A DNA stretch of 64,000 nt from Diphasiastrum complanatum (taxonomy: Eukaryota; Streptophyta; Lycopodiopsida; Lycopodiales; Lycopodiaceae), in the NCBI GenBank assembly GCA_029204225.1, contig CM055098.1, forward strand, positions 51,529,312 to 51,593,311. The letters are read 5' to 3'. Under the pieces are notes generated by a model, which was not told the origin of the DNA, ran no database searches, and saw only the letters and a list, made by a program, of their open reading frames with translations. Both the position numbers and the translations under genes were made by a program. The first letter of the stretch is position 1. Every line of letters begins with the position of its first letter. Shown piece after piece: positions 1-12,865 of this stretch.

Positions 1-945
1 CAAAGGATCTTTCATCACCTTTATTAGGATCTTTTACAATTTGCTCCATTGGAGTATCTATGCTCTTAGAATTTTCCATATGGAATTTTTTCAACATAGA
101 GTGAGCATATCTAGATTGGCATATAAAGACATGATTTTCATAAAAATCAATTTCTAGGCCTAGGATGTAATGTATCTCTCCTAGATCTTGCATTTTAAAC
201 TCACATCCAAGTGCTAGCTTGGTTTCATCAACTAGCTTGATACAACTTCCACAAAGAATAATGTCATCAACATAAATTAGAAGAATGACAATATTGCTAT
301 CAACAAACTTTAGATACATGGAAGGATCATAGTCACTAAGAGTAAATCCTAGTGAGATAAGGAAAGAGTTAAGTCTTGAATACCATGATCTTGGTGCTTG
401 CTTGAGTCCATAAAGACTTTTGAAGAGCAAGCACACTTTGGACTCATCCTTGATGAATCCTTGAGGTTGTTCCATATAGATCTCCTCCTCAAGATAACCA
501 TTTAGAAAAGCATTGGATACATCTAATTGGAACACCTTCCACTTGAAAAAACAAGCAAGAGAAATAAGAATTCTTATTGTCACCATCTTTGCAACGGGTG
601 CAAAGGTCGCCTCATAATCAAGACTATGGATTTGAGCAAATCCTTTGGCACATAATCTTGCTTTATGCTTGTTGATGGTGCCATCATGATTGAACTTGAT
701 CCGAAATACCCACTTGCAACCAATCACATGCTTGTTGGAAGGAGGATCCACAAGCTCCCAAGTATTGTTGGTGATCAATGCATCATACTCTTTCTTCATG
801 GCATCATACCACTCCTTGGTATTGAGTGCCTCTTGTACATTCTTTGGCTCTTCATGAGAGACATAAAAAACATAATTAGTGGAATCAAGATCCACTTGTT
901 TGCCTTTGTCAACATATGAGAGCCTCTTAGGCTCGGATCTATCTC
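1..945 (-). pseudogene. copia reverse transcriptase (partial)
   Basis: The minus-strand translation gives the copia RT core. The catalytic YVDD motif is followed by IILCGS and is encoded at 263-274. Downstream are a segment containing LGEIHYILGLEI (a copia hallmark) and a PMEQ stretch near the left edge. It copies the element RNA into cDNA. An in-frame stop around 943-946 separates it from the integrase C-terminal part. RNase H is outside the window. The plus-strand ORF at 665-919 is only its antisense. Confidence 0.9.
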
Positions 946-1458
946 TCATGGATCTTCTTGGTGAAAAAATCCGAGAGAGTCTTCTTCAAATCTCAACCCC
1001 ATCACATCATGATTGTCTTCAAAATCAATAATTGATGATGCATCCATAGATTTCTTGATCTCGGCCTCTTCAAATGATGAGTGTTGATCTTCATGAAAGA
1101 CAACATCTCTACTTTCAATAACTTGAGAAGTAGAGAGTATAAAGACTCTATAGGCCTTCTTGGTGGATGAGTATCCAACCATGATCCCTTTGCATGCACT
1201 AGGATCTTCCTTCTTCCTTGTTTCCAAGGGAATATGGACAAAGCATAAGCATCCAAAAACTCTAAGGTGATCAACCTTAGGCTTCTTCAAAAATAAGATT
1301 TCATATGGTGAGTTTCCTCCAAGAGCTATATGTGGGAGCCTATTGCAAAGATAATTTGCACAATTAATGGCTTCTCCCCAAAAATCTTTGGGCAAAGATG
1401 CCTCAATTCTCATAGATTTTGCACATTCACATAGAGATCTATTCTTTCTCTCGGCCAC
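946..1458 (-). pseudogene. copia integrase, C-terminal part
   Basis: About 170 residues starting with AERKNRSLCECAKSM, which is the stretch around the third catalytic acid (E) of the DDE integrase. It continues through the copia-typical PYEILFLKKPKVDHLRVFGC and GIMVGYSSTKKAYRV blocks. This is the region linking integrase to RT. It lies in a different frame from the upstream half of integrase, so a frameshift separates them, and it ends at a stop before RT. Confidence 0.88.
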
Positions 1459-3350
1459 TCCATTTTGAGATGGAGAGTAGGCACAAGAAAACTCTCTTTT
1501 AATGGCTTCAAGCTCACAAAAGTCTTGAAATTTATTGGAGATATATCACCATCTCCATCACTTCTAAGAGCTTTAATCTTGAATGAGAATTGCTTCTCTA
1601 CATAAGCTTTGAAAATAAGGAAATGATCAAACACCATAGATTTTGAAGCAAGAAGATATATCCAAGTGAATCTTGTGTAATCATCAATGAAAGTAACAAA
1701 ACAAGTGGCTCCTCCCTTGCTTGTAGTTGATGAGAAATGCACATCTGAGTGGATTAACTCCAAAGGATGCTTGCTTTTGATAGAAGATCTTGTAAATGGC
1801 TTTTTGTGAGATTTAGCAATAGCACAAGCCTCACAAGGCTTGATCTTCTTGGAGAATGACTTTGGCAAGCCAATATCTTTGGATTCTTTGATCATAGAGA
1901 GCATGGATTTGTAGTTGGGATGTCCCAACCTCCTATGCCATAATTCCTCCATAGAGAGCTTGTTCACAAGAGAAACATTACAAGCATTCACATACTCATT
2001 TGGATCTAGTTTATAGATGCCACCAAATCTAGATCCTAATGCAAGTATCTCAGCATTCTTCTTGATAGTGCAAGTATCAACATTGAATTTTACATCAAGG
2101 CCATTATCAAGCAATTGGCCAACACTAATAAGATTCTTGGTAAGCTTAGGTACATAAAGAACTCTAGAGAGAGAAAGAACTTTAGAGGATGCAAGCTTCA
2201 AGGGAATGTTCCCTATGCGTTCAATAGGACATTCAAAATCATTTGCAGTGTATATTGATTTCTTCACTCCATCATAAGGTGCAATAGAAGAGAAAGAGTC
2301 CTTGGAGCTACACATATGTGAAGAGGCTCCACTATCAATATACCATAGGCCGTCCTTCTTGAAAGGAGTAGATGAGAAACTAGAGACCATAAGAGATCCC
2401 TCTCCATCACTTGCAATAGTGTCTTCCTTCTCATTGGTAATATTGGCTTGCTTGAGTTGATTTTTCTTTTTGAAGCAATTGGTGGCATAATGACCTTTCT
2501 TGCCACAATAAAAGCACTTGATCTTCTTCTTCTTCTTGAGCTTGGATGATGAAGCATTAGAGGAATCATCTTCCTCCTCATCTTTGTCTTTGGATTTGAC
2601 TTTGTCCTTGCTTGAGGATTGTTGATATTGGTTCTTGCTCCTCTCTTTGTGCTTATCCTTTGCAAAAAGAGCTTTGCCATCATTATGAGTGAGAGAAAGC
2701 TTGTCCATCCTCAAGAGCTTATACTCTTGTCTTGATTCTTCTGAAATTAGCACACTTTGGAGAGCCTCCAAACTTGGTAGTGCCTCCTTAATGGCATAGG
2801 ATTGGACAAGATTATCAAATTCACTTCTCAAGCCATTGAGAATGACTTGAACTAGCTCATTTTGATTGATGGAATCACCAATACAAGCAAGCTCTCTATG
2901 AATATCTTTTACTCTCAAAACATAACTAGATGCACTCTCATCACTCTTTTGGCTACTTTGAAAGATTTGATTCCTAAGAGTGAGAAGCCTAGAGGTATTC
3001 TTAGCCTCATAGATAGCCTTGAGACAATCCCAAGCTTCTTTGGCTGTTGTACAAGTACCTATCTCCCTCAATATCTCATTAGAGACATTCATCTTAATGT
3101 AGTGGAGAGCCATCCTAGCTCTCTTTTTGTATTTTTGAACCTCTTGAAGAACTTGTGGTTCTTCTTCAAGGCCAAGAACTATGTCCATCACGTCTTGAAG
3201 GATCAAGATGGACTCCATCCTCATTTTCCAAATTGAATAATTTGAAGTGGTCAATCTTTCACTTGGTTCCAACAAGGATGCACCCATTGAAGACATTTGA
3301 AGTGAAGAAAACTCAGATGATGAACAATAAATGTTGTTACACACTTTCAA
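1459..3350 (-). pseudogene. copia gag-protease-integrase N-terminal part
   Basis: A long open frame of up to 646 residues including the overlap with the next part. Domains in order: UBN2-type gag, a lysine-rich linker, a CCHC zinc knuckle (CFYCGKKGHYATNCF, encoded around 2,470-2,515), aspartic protease with WYIDSGASSHM (active D), GAG-pre-integrase (LWHRRLGHPNY), and integrase core with HSDVH and FIDDYTRFTW. Near 1,540 the usual conserved block after the second acid is altered (RSDGDGDIS) and the frame is then lost. The true start may be an internal Met about 18-22 codons in. Confidence 0.9.
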
Positions 3351-4039
3351 TAGGATCCAATAATTGAGTACTATCTCCTCCTATGAAAGATCTTACAACA
3401 ATTTGTGAATTGATTCTCACTAGCTACACAAATATCTCTAAAACAAGATCTATTTCACATCAAATGATGGAGTATAGGCAAAGTTAGGATCCAACACTCT
3501 TAGCACGTGTGAAATACACTAAGAAACCAAATTTGACTCAAATACAATGATATTGCATGAAACAAAATGGCTAAGATCTCAAAATAGTGCCTAGATCACA
3601 TATAGATGAGATTGGCAAGCATACAACTGTGATTTTGGATCAACCAAGCAATCTCTTGACCAAACCAAATGTGTCCACCCAGGTCTAGGTGCCCTACCTA
3701 ACCCTCTTCAAAAGCTTGTAACTTTCGATTGGCTCAACCAAATGGAATGAAATGATTGCAACAAAAACTAGACAAAAATAGCTTCAAAACAAGCTATCAA
3801 GCAAGATAAATGGATCAAACATGAGAGAGAACTTCCAAACTGAAATTGGATGTTCCTCACACGTGTCTGAGCACCTGATTCCGTACAGTACCAGGTCAGA
3901 CCCAATCAATGTCCTTTTGATCTCTTTTGATCCAAGATTGAACAAGATAGCTAGGAAAATGGGCCTTGACAATTTCTAGCTCAAGATTGATGAAAATTTT
4001 TCACTTAGATGGATCAAAATGCATGGTAACCTTAGGTAG
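3351..4039 (-). other. copia untranslated leader
   Basis: About 690 bases between the primer site and gag. No coding frame is recognised. It contains CACGTG cores at about 3,504 and 3,857. It resembles the copia leader remnant at 47,045-47,480, which shares an ACACGTG-CTGAGCA block and a following GTACT(A/G)T segment. Confidence 0.6.
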
Positions 4040-4051
4040 GCTCTGATACCA
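4040..4051 (-). promoter_or_regulatory. primer binding site, initiator tRNA-Met
   Basis: The minus strand reads TGGTATCAGAGC, the standard plant retrotransposon primer site complementary to the 3' end of initiator tRNA-Met. It directly abuts the LTR end at 4,052 and sets the element's orientation. Confidence 0.92.
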
Positions 4052-4711
4052 TGTTGATTTTCACACGTGTGGACTGTCCACTGCATGTACTTGTGATCTC
4101 CTAAGGTGTGTAGATGCACCAAGATCAAGACTAGATTGAGATTCAAGATCAATCTTGAATCCTATGGCAAAAACACACTACTACATGCATTCAATCACTT
4201 CCAACTCTCACTCACACGTGTGGGAAGTATTCAAAAAATAATCTAAGTAAAAACAAGCTGCTCTCCTCGGGTAGAGAGAGAAAATGCATCAAGAGCTCTC
4301 GAGTAGAGAGAGAAAGCTAGAAATCCAAAAACTCACAAAATCCATGAAATCACCAAATCAATTGATTTCAAAATGAGGAGTACAATGATACTAGTAGGTC
4401 CACGAGCTACCACTATGCTTAACTATGATTGGACCACATTTTGTCACCTCTTGATCCTATTGGATCATTGATCTATGCACCTCTTAATTCTATTGGACTA
4501 TATTCAAGCACACCTCAATTTCCTATTGGACCTCACAAGGTTCCACGTCTATATCCTATTGGACCTCTTGGAATTCATCAAACAAAAACTTTACACTTGT
4601 CTACACTCTAATTAGCAAGTGTTTAGCCTCTTACTCTATTTTGGCTCAATAGTGGCATTACAAGTGGAAATGCATAATTTGCCATCTATGCCAAATTTAT
4701 TCCTATCAACA
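4052..4711 (-). repeat. copia 5' LTR, 660 bp
   Basis: Bounded by TGTTGA at 4,052 and its inverse TCAACA at 4,706-4,711, immediately next to the primer site. It contains two perfect CACACGTGTG palindromes (4,062-4,071 and 4,213-4,222), a G-box type site, and short repeats of a CCTATTGGAC(C/T) motif around 4,450-4,565. This LTR would drive transcription leftward. The right boundary rests on the terminal inverted hexamer only, because the partner LTR is not in the window. Confidence 0.8.
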
Positions 4712-4827
4712 TCCTACACCTAGATGCTTGATGTAAAAAACATAAGACCCCTATATCTAACATAGATAATCTTTTTCAATTCTTCACAATGGTATCAACT
4801 CATTATCTACTAGTTGTCTAGTTTTTA

Positions 4828-5120
4828 TTATAATCCATTGAAGGGGCTCGCTTTAAAAGAGCTTAGACTTGAACTTACATGATTCACCATGTAATGCTGC
4901 TTTTCCTTGCGAACCACTATCCGAAAATCAAACTCCAACAACAGAAGTAACCAACGAGTGATTCTCTCTGTGTTGCAAGTTTTATTAACAAGATATAGCA
5001 AGGGTTGATGGTCCATATAAAAGACAAAATGTGTGGCCATCAAATAATGTCAGAACTTTTTAACCGCATAAATCATTGCCAGTGCCTCCCGCTCTTTTGT
5101 CGAATAATTTATCTCTAAAT
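4828..5120 (-). pseudogene. Ty3-gypsy RNase H fragment
   Basis: The minus strand encodes a gypsy RT-RNase H piece with a DHQPLLYLVNK stretch and RWLLLLLEFDF, typical of the end of RNase H. The upstream part around 5,050-5,120 matches the YSTTEREALAM-type block in a broken frame. It belongs to the same family as the copies at 50,560-50,810 and 55,160-55,400, but is more diverged and isolated. Confidence 0.8.
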
Positions 5121-6389
<1,269 letters not shown>

Positions 6390-6625
6390 AAGGAGTACCC
6401 ACCCTCATATCAGCGAGTCTCAATATAGAGATGTTGGGATGAAACCTACAACTATCCAAGTGAAAATCTTAGAGAATGAGAAATGTCTAAGAAAATACTC
6501 CATACTCGGGCTTCCAAAAGAAGTGCGTACGATGTCTAGTTTGGTGTCAGGCTGATCCCCCTGGACATGCCGAGCATATATTCTATCAATAAACCTGTCA
6601 ACGTAATCACGTGTGTCCTTTGGAA
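6390..6625 (-). pseudogene. retrotransposon gag-like remnant
   Basis: On the minus strand a frame through about 6,420-6,610 reads TRDYVDRFIDR, then GDQPDTKLDI and YFLRHFSF. This spacing resembles the Retrotrans_gag domain of gypsy elements (DYVDRF...GDQPD...). No start, zinc knuckle or intact frame is present. It could be the gag of the gypsy whose pol lies at 8,640-10,090, but order and distance do not prove this. Confidence 0.45.
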
Positions 6626-7773
6626 GCTATCTCATGGATATAAGCCACATGACCTAAGAAGCCGGTCAAGAGAAAAGATGCCCTTGCTCATGTAACCACA
6701 ATGATTATGTAATAGCTAACCTAGGATACTTGTTGGTGTGGATCAACTCTATGGCTCACTAGATATTTGTGATCAAAAGGGGAATGGACGGTTGTGCTTT
6801 GCTAAAATACCCTAGAATGGATGGTGTCCCACGTATCATGCAAGACAACATTCTAACTTGGAATTGAAAATATGGGCCAATCGGATGAAGAAATACCTTT
6901 GTACCAAACCTCTGCTGCATGCATCATAGTCGATGTGACCAAGGTTCTCAAATAGGTGGCATCTCTTGTTGGTGTTTTTGATATGTCTGCGAAACAATAA
7001 TCTCTCAAGGCTAACCAATGAGGCTTGCCCCTTCCCTAATCTCCTAGAGGCAGTGGGTCCCATGCTAAAGAGTGGGCTAGAAAATACCTATGATTTGCAA
7101 GGCCCAACTAATCGCTTAGTCCACAAAAAGTGGAATTTGACCTTCCACTAGAGGTCACCATCAAAAGGTGGCTCACTCTAAATTATTTAAGGGGGTCTAC
7201 GCTTATTTACAATGCCTAGGAAATATTACTAGCTCCTACATGGTCGTTTTTTCTATGGGATTCACCACGTAGGCTCACATGAATAATAACTGTCACCCTA
7301 GCTAGTAATCCTCGGCTCTCATGCTCAGCTCTCAGCTTCCTCTGCTCTCCTCCTTCTGAGACCTCCTCGGTCATGGGTGAGAGATAATCTATGTCTTCAG
7401 CTTGGTTCGGCATCTGGGGATTCCCTGGAATCTGCTAACATTATCCACCCCTAATCTGTTGCAGGACCCACTACAACACAGGTGATGTCGTTCCGCTCGG
7501 CACTTGGAAAAGCGTGGAACTTCGTTCGCTTCCATAAAACCAGGTGCTTATTATCCGCAAAACTGTTTCTCAAAAATGAAGGTCTTTCAATGGCCGCTAC
7601 ATTCCAGCCCTCTTGAGAACCTCTTGAGAGTCCTGCTCGCCTCGTCGTCTTGCCCTTTGTTTTCGCTCGCTCATCTTTCGCCCCAGGCCTTCAAATACTT
7701 GGAAGCGGAGCTTACTTCCATAGTTTAATGGGCCAAGGTACTCTCGTATCTTTTCGATGAAGCTTATCTCCTA
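6626..7773. other. unassigned sequence
   Basis: Several short frames on both strands, none with a recognisable domain. The part from 7,240 to 7,730 is noticeably more GC-rich than the surroundings. No repeats or RNA genes seen. Confidence 0.5.
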
Positions 7774-8581
7774 CTAGTCTTCCACCATGGTGACGTATCG
7801 TGATGACATGAAGGCCGCTCTGTAGTATAGCCGCGCCATCATCTCATGGTCTTCCTCTGACTGGAGGGCTACGTTGGGATTGATCTTGATCGGATCCAAA
7901 CCACGATCCCAGAAACATTCTTGCTGCATTAAAAGGCCATAGATCGGCAATATTCGACACTTTCTTGCACGCATAGATCGGCACTTGTCTTGTATTTGTG
8001 CCTGAAATCTAGCAACTGTAGCCTCAGGTCATCCGTGGAGATTCTCTCTGAAATTCCCGGAATCACTGGCCAGTTCACCAACTCGACCCATGGCTTTTCT
8101 GCCCGCATGGATTTCTGCATTTGAGCGGCATGTAGAATGGATCTATTCGCTTCCATGCCGGTGCCTTCAAGTACTCTTGGAGCCGCCGGCTATCCTTTAG
8201 GATCTTGTTTCGCCATTCAGGTTGCAGTTGTAATGCCACAATGATCTCAACCTTGATGGAGTATTGGCTTTGATCTATCTCCTCTTTGTCTCCCCTCATG
8301 TTGGGAGGGTATTTCCTTTCAAATATCTCTGACTCTTTTGTATCAGCCATCTTGCTCCTAGGCCTAGTAGGAGAAGTTGCCCTACGTGGTTGTGGTGGCC
8401 TTGCCAGCTAATCATCCAAGGCCTTTGTGCCCGTATCTTTTTCCTTGGCTCGCTCGTTGATGGCTCAACTGCACCCATGTCTTGCTTGGGCGAGAGTCTT
8501 CTTGTTTCTGGTGGATCTGCCAGGAAGTCGTCATCGCCACCAATGTCGTTGTTAACTTCTGAGAGGTTAGGGAGCTCTTAA
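7774..8581 (-). pseudogene. unrecognised broken ORF cluster beside gypsy integrase
   Basis: Three overlapping minus-strand frames (8,350-8,075, 8,156-7,929 and 7,974-7,774) look like one protein interrupted by frameshifts. Upstream, 8,580-8,390 encodes an acidic, proline-rich stretch (GGDDDFLADPPETRR) and a basic KKIRAQRPW. The middle contains IFERKYPPNMRGDKEEIDQSQ and ALQLQPEWRNKILKDSRRL; the end contains QQECFWDRGLDPIKINPN. I do not recognise the family. Its position 3' of integrase on the same strand suggests an extra ORF of the gypsy element or a captured gene fragment. Confidence 0.35.
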
Positions 8582-8639
8582 CATTTCACAAGCAACAAAA
8601 CCATGTTGACACTATTCAAATCACACGGAATCAAGGGAT

Positions 8640-8913
8640 TCATCCATCAGAATCTTGATAGTGTTGTTCAAGAAATATGTTCCATGATCACTTATTATCT
8701 CGATTGGGCAGCCAAAGTGAGTGATGATATTTTCATATAAGAATTTGGTAGTCGATCTTCCCTTAATGGCTTAGCTTTGATCCATTTGGTCATATAGTCA
8801 CTAGCCACAAGGATGTACCTTGCTTGTGACCCATGCGTCGCCGGATGTATTGGACCTATAAAGTCCAAAACCCAATTTTCAAACGGAGCCCTTGCTAGGA
8901 CTGGATGCAACAC
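8640..8913 (-). pseudogene. Ty3-gypsy integrase core fragment
   Basis: The minus strand encodes FENWVLDFIGPIHPATH and RYILVASDYMTKWIKAKPL, the first-aspartate region of gypsy integrase, followed after a frameshift by CPIEIISDHGTYFLNNTI, which carries the second aspartate. The third acid is not seen. It is separated from the RT fragment by only about 90 bp, so the normal zinc-binding part of integrase has been deleted. Confidence 0.88.
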
Positions 8914-8999
8914 TCAAAATTTGCTTTCCTTGGTCGTTGTGCTCATTAACATACATCACATCTTTGGATAAATGTCTACCTGGAAAATCATATAGAATA

Positions 9000-10090
9000 G
9001 TCCTTTTTATATTCTCTAGGTTGAGTTAACATAGCACCCACGACATACTTTGAGACATCTGTATGCACTTGAAACTCGATTTGCCAATTAGGAGGCCTTA
9101 GGATAGGTGCTGAGATCAACGCATCCTTCAGTTTCTAAAATGCATCCAAGGCTTCTTTTTTTCAATAAGGTATCATTGTAAGTTTATAAATTGGCCTTGC
9201 TGAATCCATGAAAGATAATATAAAAATCTGATAATAATTTGCATGACCCACGAATATATACACCTCCCAGATGGTGCCAGGTGGTGGTAGATCCATGATA
9301 ATCCATATTTTGGATAAATCGGTTGCAATGCCATGCCGAGATATGACATGGCTGATATTTTTCTAGGTATAAGGCTATCTGGTACTTGCGACACTGTATT
9401 AAGACCTCTAGTTGCGTCAGGTGTTCATCGTCCTTCCCATGAACACCTAGATCGTCCAAGAAGATTTTCAAAAATTTCCAGAGATAGTCCTTGATTGCAG
9501 TTTGCATCATTTGTCAAAAAGAGCTTGGTGTATTACACAATCCAAACAACATCACCTTATAGGCATACGTTCCCAATTTGGCATTTTGTGTTGATCTTCC
9601 GGCGTTATTTTTTCTTGATTATAGTGGCTGAATCCATCAAAAAAATTGTATGCTTCTAATTTTGTCGACCAATCTAGCACACTTTCTGTAAAAGGAAGGA
9701 AAAATGATGTTTGCAAGTAACAACATTCGTAGGTTTTAGATCCACATAGATTCTCATTTTTCCATTCTTTTTCGACATGATGACAATATGCTCAATCTCA
9801 TAGATGAAGTCCACATTGAGAAGCTTTGGCAATTCCTTCTTAATCAATTCAGGATAGTTTGGATTTTGAATTGCATCAATAATATTGCCTCACTTTTGGT
9901 ACGGCTCCTTCCACCAAGGATATTGTTGAATAATCAGGTTGTCTTTCAAATCCTTATAAGACCACACAAAACAATACTTGTAGCATGGTAATAGTTCCCT
10001 TAGTTTTGAATATTGCTCCCGTGAGATTTGGGCGCCCCAATGGCCTCTAGTTCTAGCCCAGATTTGCTGAAGGACATCTAGTCGGTTCAA
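9000..10090 (-). pseudogene. Ty3-gypsy reverse transcriptase-RNase H, decayed
   Basis: Minus-strand pieces in order: a frame at 10,090-9,890 containing FVWSYKDLK (start of RT); a decayed middle at 9,880-9,510; 9,510-9,184 with FLKIFLDDLGVHGKDDEHL (FLDD in place of the usual YxDD); and 9,160-9,000 with LKDALISAPILRPPNW and FQVHTDVSKYVVGAMLTQ, the start of gypsy RNase H. Multiple stops and frameshifts. Confidence 0.85.
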
Positions 10091-10255
10091 ATCTGCTCAT
10101 TTTTATGACAATATCAAAGGCATTAGGTTTATCAAAGGAGGGATTTTTATGCAAAGAGGCAAGCTTGCAGGCTTGAACTTCAACATTATTAAGAGTAATC
10201 CAAAGTTCAATGGAAATAGGTGCCAAAAAATTCACAGTGGGAAGGCTCCAAAGAC

Positions 10256-11680
10256 GATTTCAAATCTGTCTATTATGTTCAAGGAGATCAAGCCAAGAGT
10301 GACTTGTTCTATGGAAAAATCACATGTGGATCTATATTTGATGTCTTCTACCAAGACAAAACATCCTTTGGAGTTGGAACACTCGGATGTTCACCTTTTT
10401 TCATCTATAAGCAAGAGAGATGCCTCTTGCTTTTCTAATATTAATGATGGTTTCACAAGTAACCAATGGCTATGTCTTGTTTCTTCAAGTTTTATGGTGC
10501 ATGTGTATTTTCTATTATGCAAAGCTTTTTGGAGTTATGGAGCTATTGAAAGGAGTGCATTATATGGAGTCTTGTTCAATTATAAACCTAAGGATGTGTA
10601 CCTTAGTGTTCTTGAAGATTATTGCTTTGCATGTGTTTTCTTGGAAGCAAGGAAGCAAGGACATTGAAGTCTATGGATCATGGTTGGATGCTTATCCACC
10701 AAGGAATGCTACATAGCCTTTATACTCTATATCTTGAAGGTGTTTGAGCATGGAGAAGTTATTGATTATGAAGATCTTTTTTCAATCTTGGACGGGGCCG
10801 AGAGCACAATGTCTCTAATTGCATCAAAAGTTCATTCTATGGAGAAAAACCAACTTATGATGGGGGTCGAGGTTTGAGGAGGAGTATCCTCAACATGCAT
10901 ATCTTCATTGTACAAGGCCGAGTCCTTGTGGTTCTTATTTCATGGAAAAGAAAGGATAAGTGAAGGTGGTATTCATTCTATTGTACTCACCTATGATTCT
11001 CTTTCTTTGGTTGATGTTGTATCTTGCTTAGTTGAGATTTGCTTATCCCAAAGATTAAGTAAGACCATTCTAGTTTTGAATGTTGTCTTTAGTTTGGAAT
11101 TAATTCTAGTCATTGGTGACTTTGATATGTTTTCAAAACGTCAAGAAAGCAAGATATTGTATCATCATTTGTGTCCTCTTACATTGAGTAAGAGCAAGAA
11201 TGAGTTTGTACTCATAGTTTGAAAAAATGAGTTTTTTCATGTTTTGAGGCATATTGTGGACTTCTTTTGAGAGTAAGTGAAACATCCAATGAGGACACTT
11301 ACATCCTTAAGAAAGTATTTGGCCTCAATGAGATCAAGTTAGAGTATGGTTTCAAGATTAGATCCATTTTGGATAGAGTTCATAGTGTTTGGACTAATAA
11401 AGCTAATGTACTTAATCTTGAATATTTCTCATGGTATAATCTTGATCTATATGATCTTTGTGATCATGATGAAGCATGGAGGCCTCGGATTTTTCAGATT
11501 CTTATGCAGCCATCTTCATGCACGTGGACTTCTCAAATCCGAGATCAGTATCAAGCATGGAGGAAGCATATCGACATAGTAACAGATTGGTGGAATATTT
11601 TTCAAAGGCATTTGGAAAAGATTTCTATCAAAGAGGTCTTATCATGGATTTGGTAAGCGTGCTGTTATGATGGATTCTCT
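10256..11680 (+). pseudogene. degenerate copia integrase/pol sequence
   Basis: Plus-strand frames include KTKHPLELEHSDVHLFSS, aligning with SKHPLELIHSDVH of the copia element at 1-4,711, then a weakened FSNINDGFTSNQWLCLV over the integrase DDYTRFTWIYLL region. Later, 10,680-10,730 encodes MVGCLSTKECYIAFIL, aligning with the GYSSTKKAYRVFIL block. Past that the frames are short and shifted; EYFSKAFGKDFYQRG near 11,600 is not assigned. Clearly a dead copy. Confidence 0.7.
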
Positions 11681-11765
11681 GATCATCTTCACTTCAAATA
11701 CAAAACAAAGAATCCACACGCAAAGGATCTTCATCAACACTAGATAGATATATTTTAAGGAGGAG

Positions 11766-12551
11766 TGTGAAGAATTGTAAAATATATCTATCTTGCATAT
11801 GTTGATTTTGGGGGTACTACCCATGTAAATGGAGTGTACATATTCCACGTGTGTGAATTGAGCACATATCCTTGTAGAATAGGACGAGTTTGAGCTAGGT
11901 AGATCAAGTTCCATTGACATGCATAAAGTCTAGTTGATCTAGTATGACATGCAACAATGTTCACAATGTCTAGATTGACATGCGTGTAGATTTACACATA
12001 GAAATGGTCTAAAATGACCTTGTAGGAACTCGAGCCATCATAAATGCATTGTGTCCTAATTTTCCGTTGTGACATGCAAGGCATGCAAATATAGTAATGG
12101 ACACATGCGAGTAGTTTTGTACATATCTAGTTGAGAAATTGACATTTGGAAAAAGTAGGTAGAAGTTGCGTTTCCTTGATAACCGAATGTCAGATGTCAC
12201 GCTCGTTCCTGAACTGTACAAACAAAATTGACAATGATAGCAGCCGCCCACAATCTCTAGCAGATAGCATAATGGCTCCACGCTTTTCATCTACACAAAT
12301 GTAGAATTGTATATAGATCATTGTAATCTATAATCCATGTCATCCAACAAGACAGACATTGTAGATGCTTTCATGCATTGATTCTATCTTTAGATGGATT
12401 GTCAGTAATAAGCTCATAGCTTTTACAGTTTGTAGTTAGCTTTGTGAGCATGCGGTTTCGCCTACAATTGTCTTGTGCTCACCTGCGTCACTGACTTGTA
12501 TTTTGTTACATTCAATCTGAATAAATTACTATCTGATTTTGCATTCAGGTT
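11766..12551 (+). repeat. possible copia LTR (tentative limits)
   Basis: A purine run (AAGGAGGAGTG) at about 11,757-11,767 looks like a polypurine tract followed by TGAAGAATTGTAAAATATATC, as at many copia 3' LTR starts. The right limit is set where the inverted copies stop matching. No primer site follows and no terminal inverted repeat is convincing, so the limits are uncertain. Confidence 0.4.
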
Positions 12552-12552
12552 C

Positions 12553-12865
12553 TCATCTGATATCTTCGATCCTGGTCACCATCCTGCTAGACAAGCCGAA
12601 CTCCAAAGCATCACCTGCTCCACCTAGCTCCTAGCATCTGCTCGCTCTCCCTGGCTATGTGCCACCCGACACCATGCCAATGCAAGCATATCCCTGAGTC
12701 GCCGCTAAGTGACTTCTTCTAGGCTTCCCCATGATCTCACCACACCATGGAAATTCCAACACCTGTGCCAAGCCTAGACTCCTGCAAATACAACCAAATG
12801 CGTGAAAGCTGTAGGTAGCTTCTCCACGCTCGTGATGGTAGACACAACAGCACCCGCCACAATTT
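12553..12865. other. unassigned, GC-richer spacer
   Basis: Between the inverted repeat and the CACTA end. Relatively C-rich, with no frame or domain recognised. The host target of the CACTA insertion may lie here. Confidence 0.4.

Larger units (their letters stand above)
1..4711 (-). mobile_element. Ty1-copia retrotransposon, 3' part beyond window
   Basis: Reading on the minus strand, the order is LTR (4,711-4,052), primer site (4,051-4,040), leader, gag with zinc knuckle, protease, integrase, then reverse transcriptase running off the left edge. Protease-integrase-RT order is diagnostic of Ty1-copia. The second LTR would lie left of base 1. The polyprotein is broken between the two integrase halves near 1,450-1,550, so the copy is not autonomous. 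The family is seen again as a leader/LTR stub at 47,045-47,500. Confidence 0.93.
10256..12552 (+). repeat. 2.3-kb segment, inverted partner of 56,416-58,712
   Basis: Matches the reverse complement of 56,416-58,712 along its whole length (2,297 bp each) with few mismatches; the last 130 bp differ by about one base. Both ends of the match are abrupt: CAAATTTGTCTATTATG-type sequence on the left and GCATTCAGG on the right. It carries a degenerate copia pol and an LTR-like tail. Confidence 0.93.

Noticed and set aside
665-919. Plus-strand open frame of 84 codons
   Set aside because: It is antisense to the copia reverse transcriptase and shows no domain of its own.
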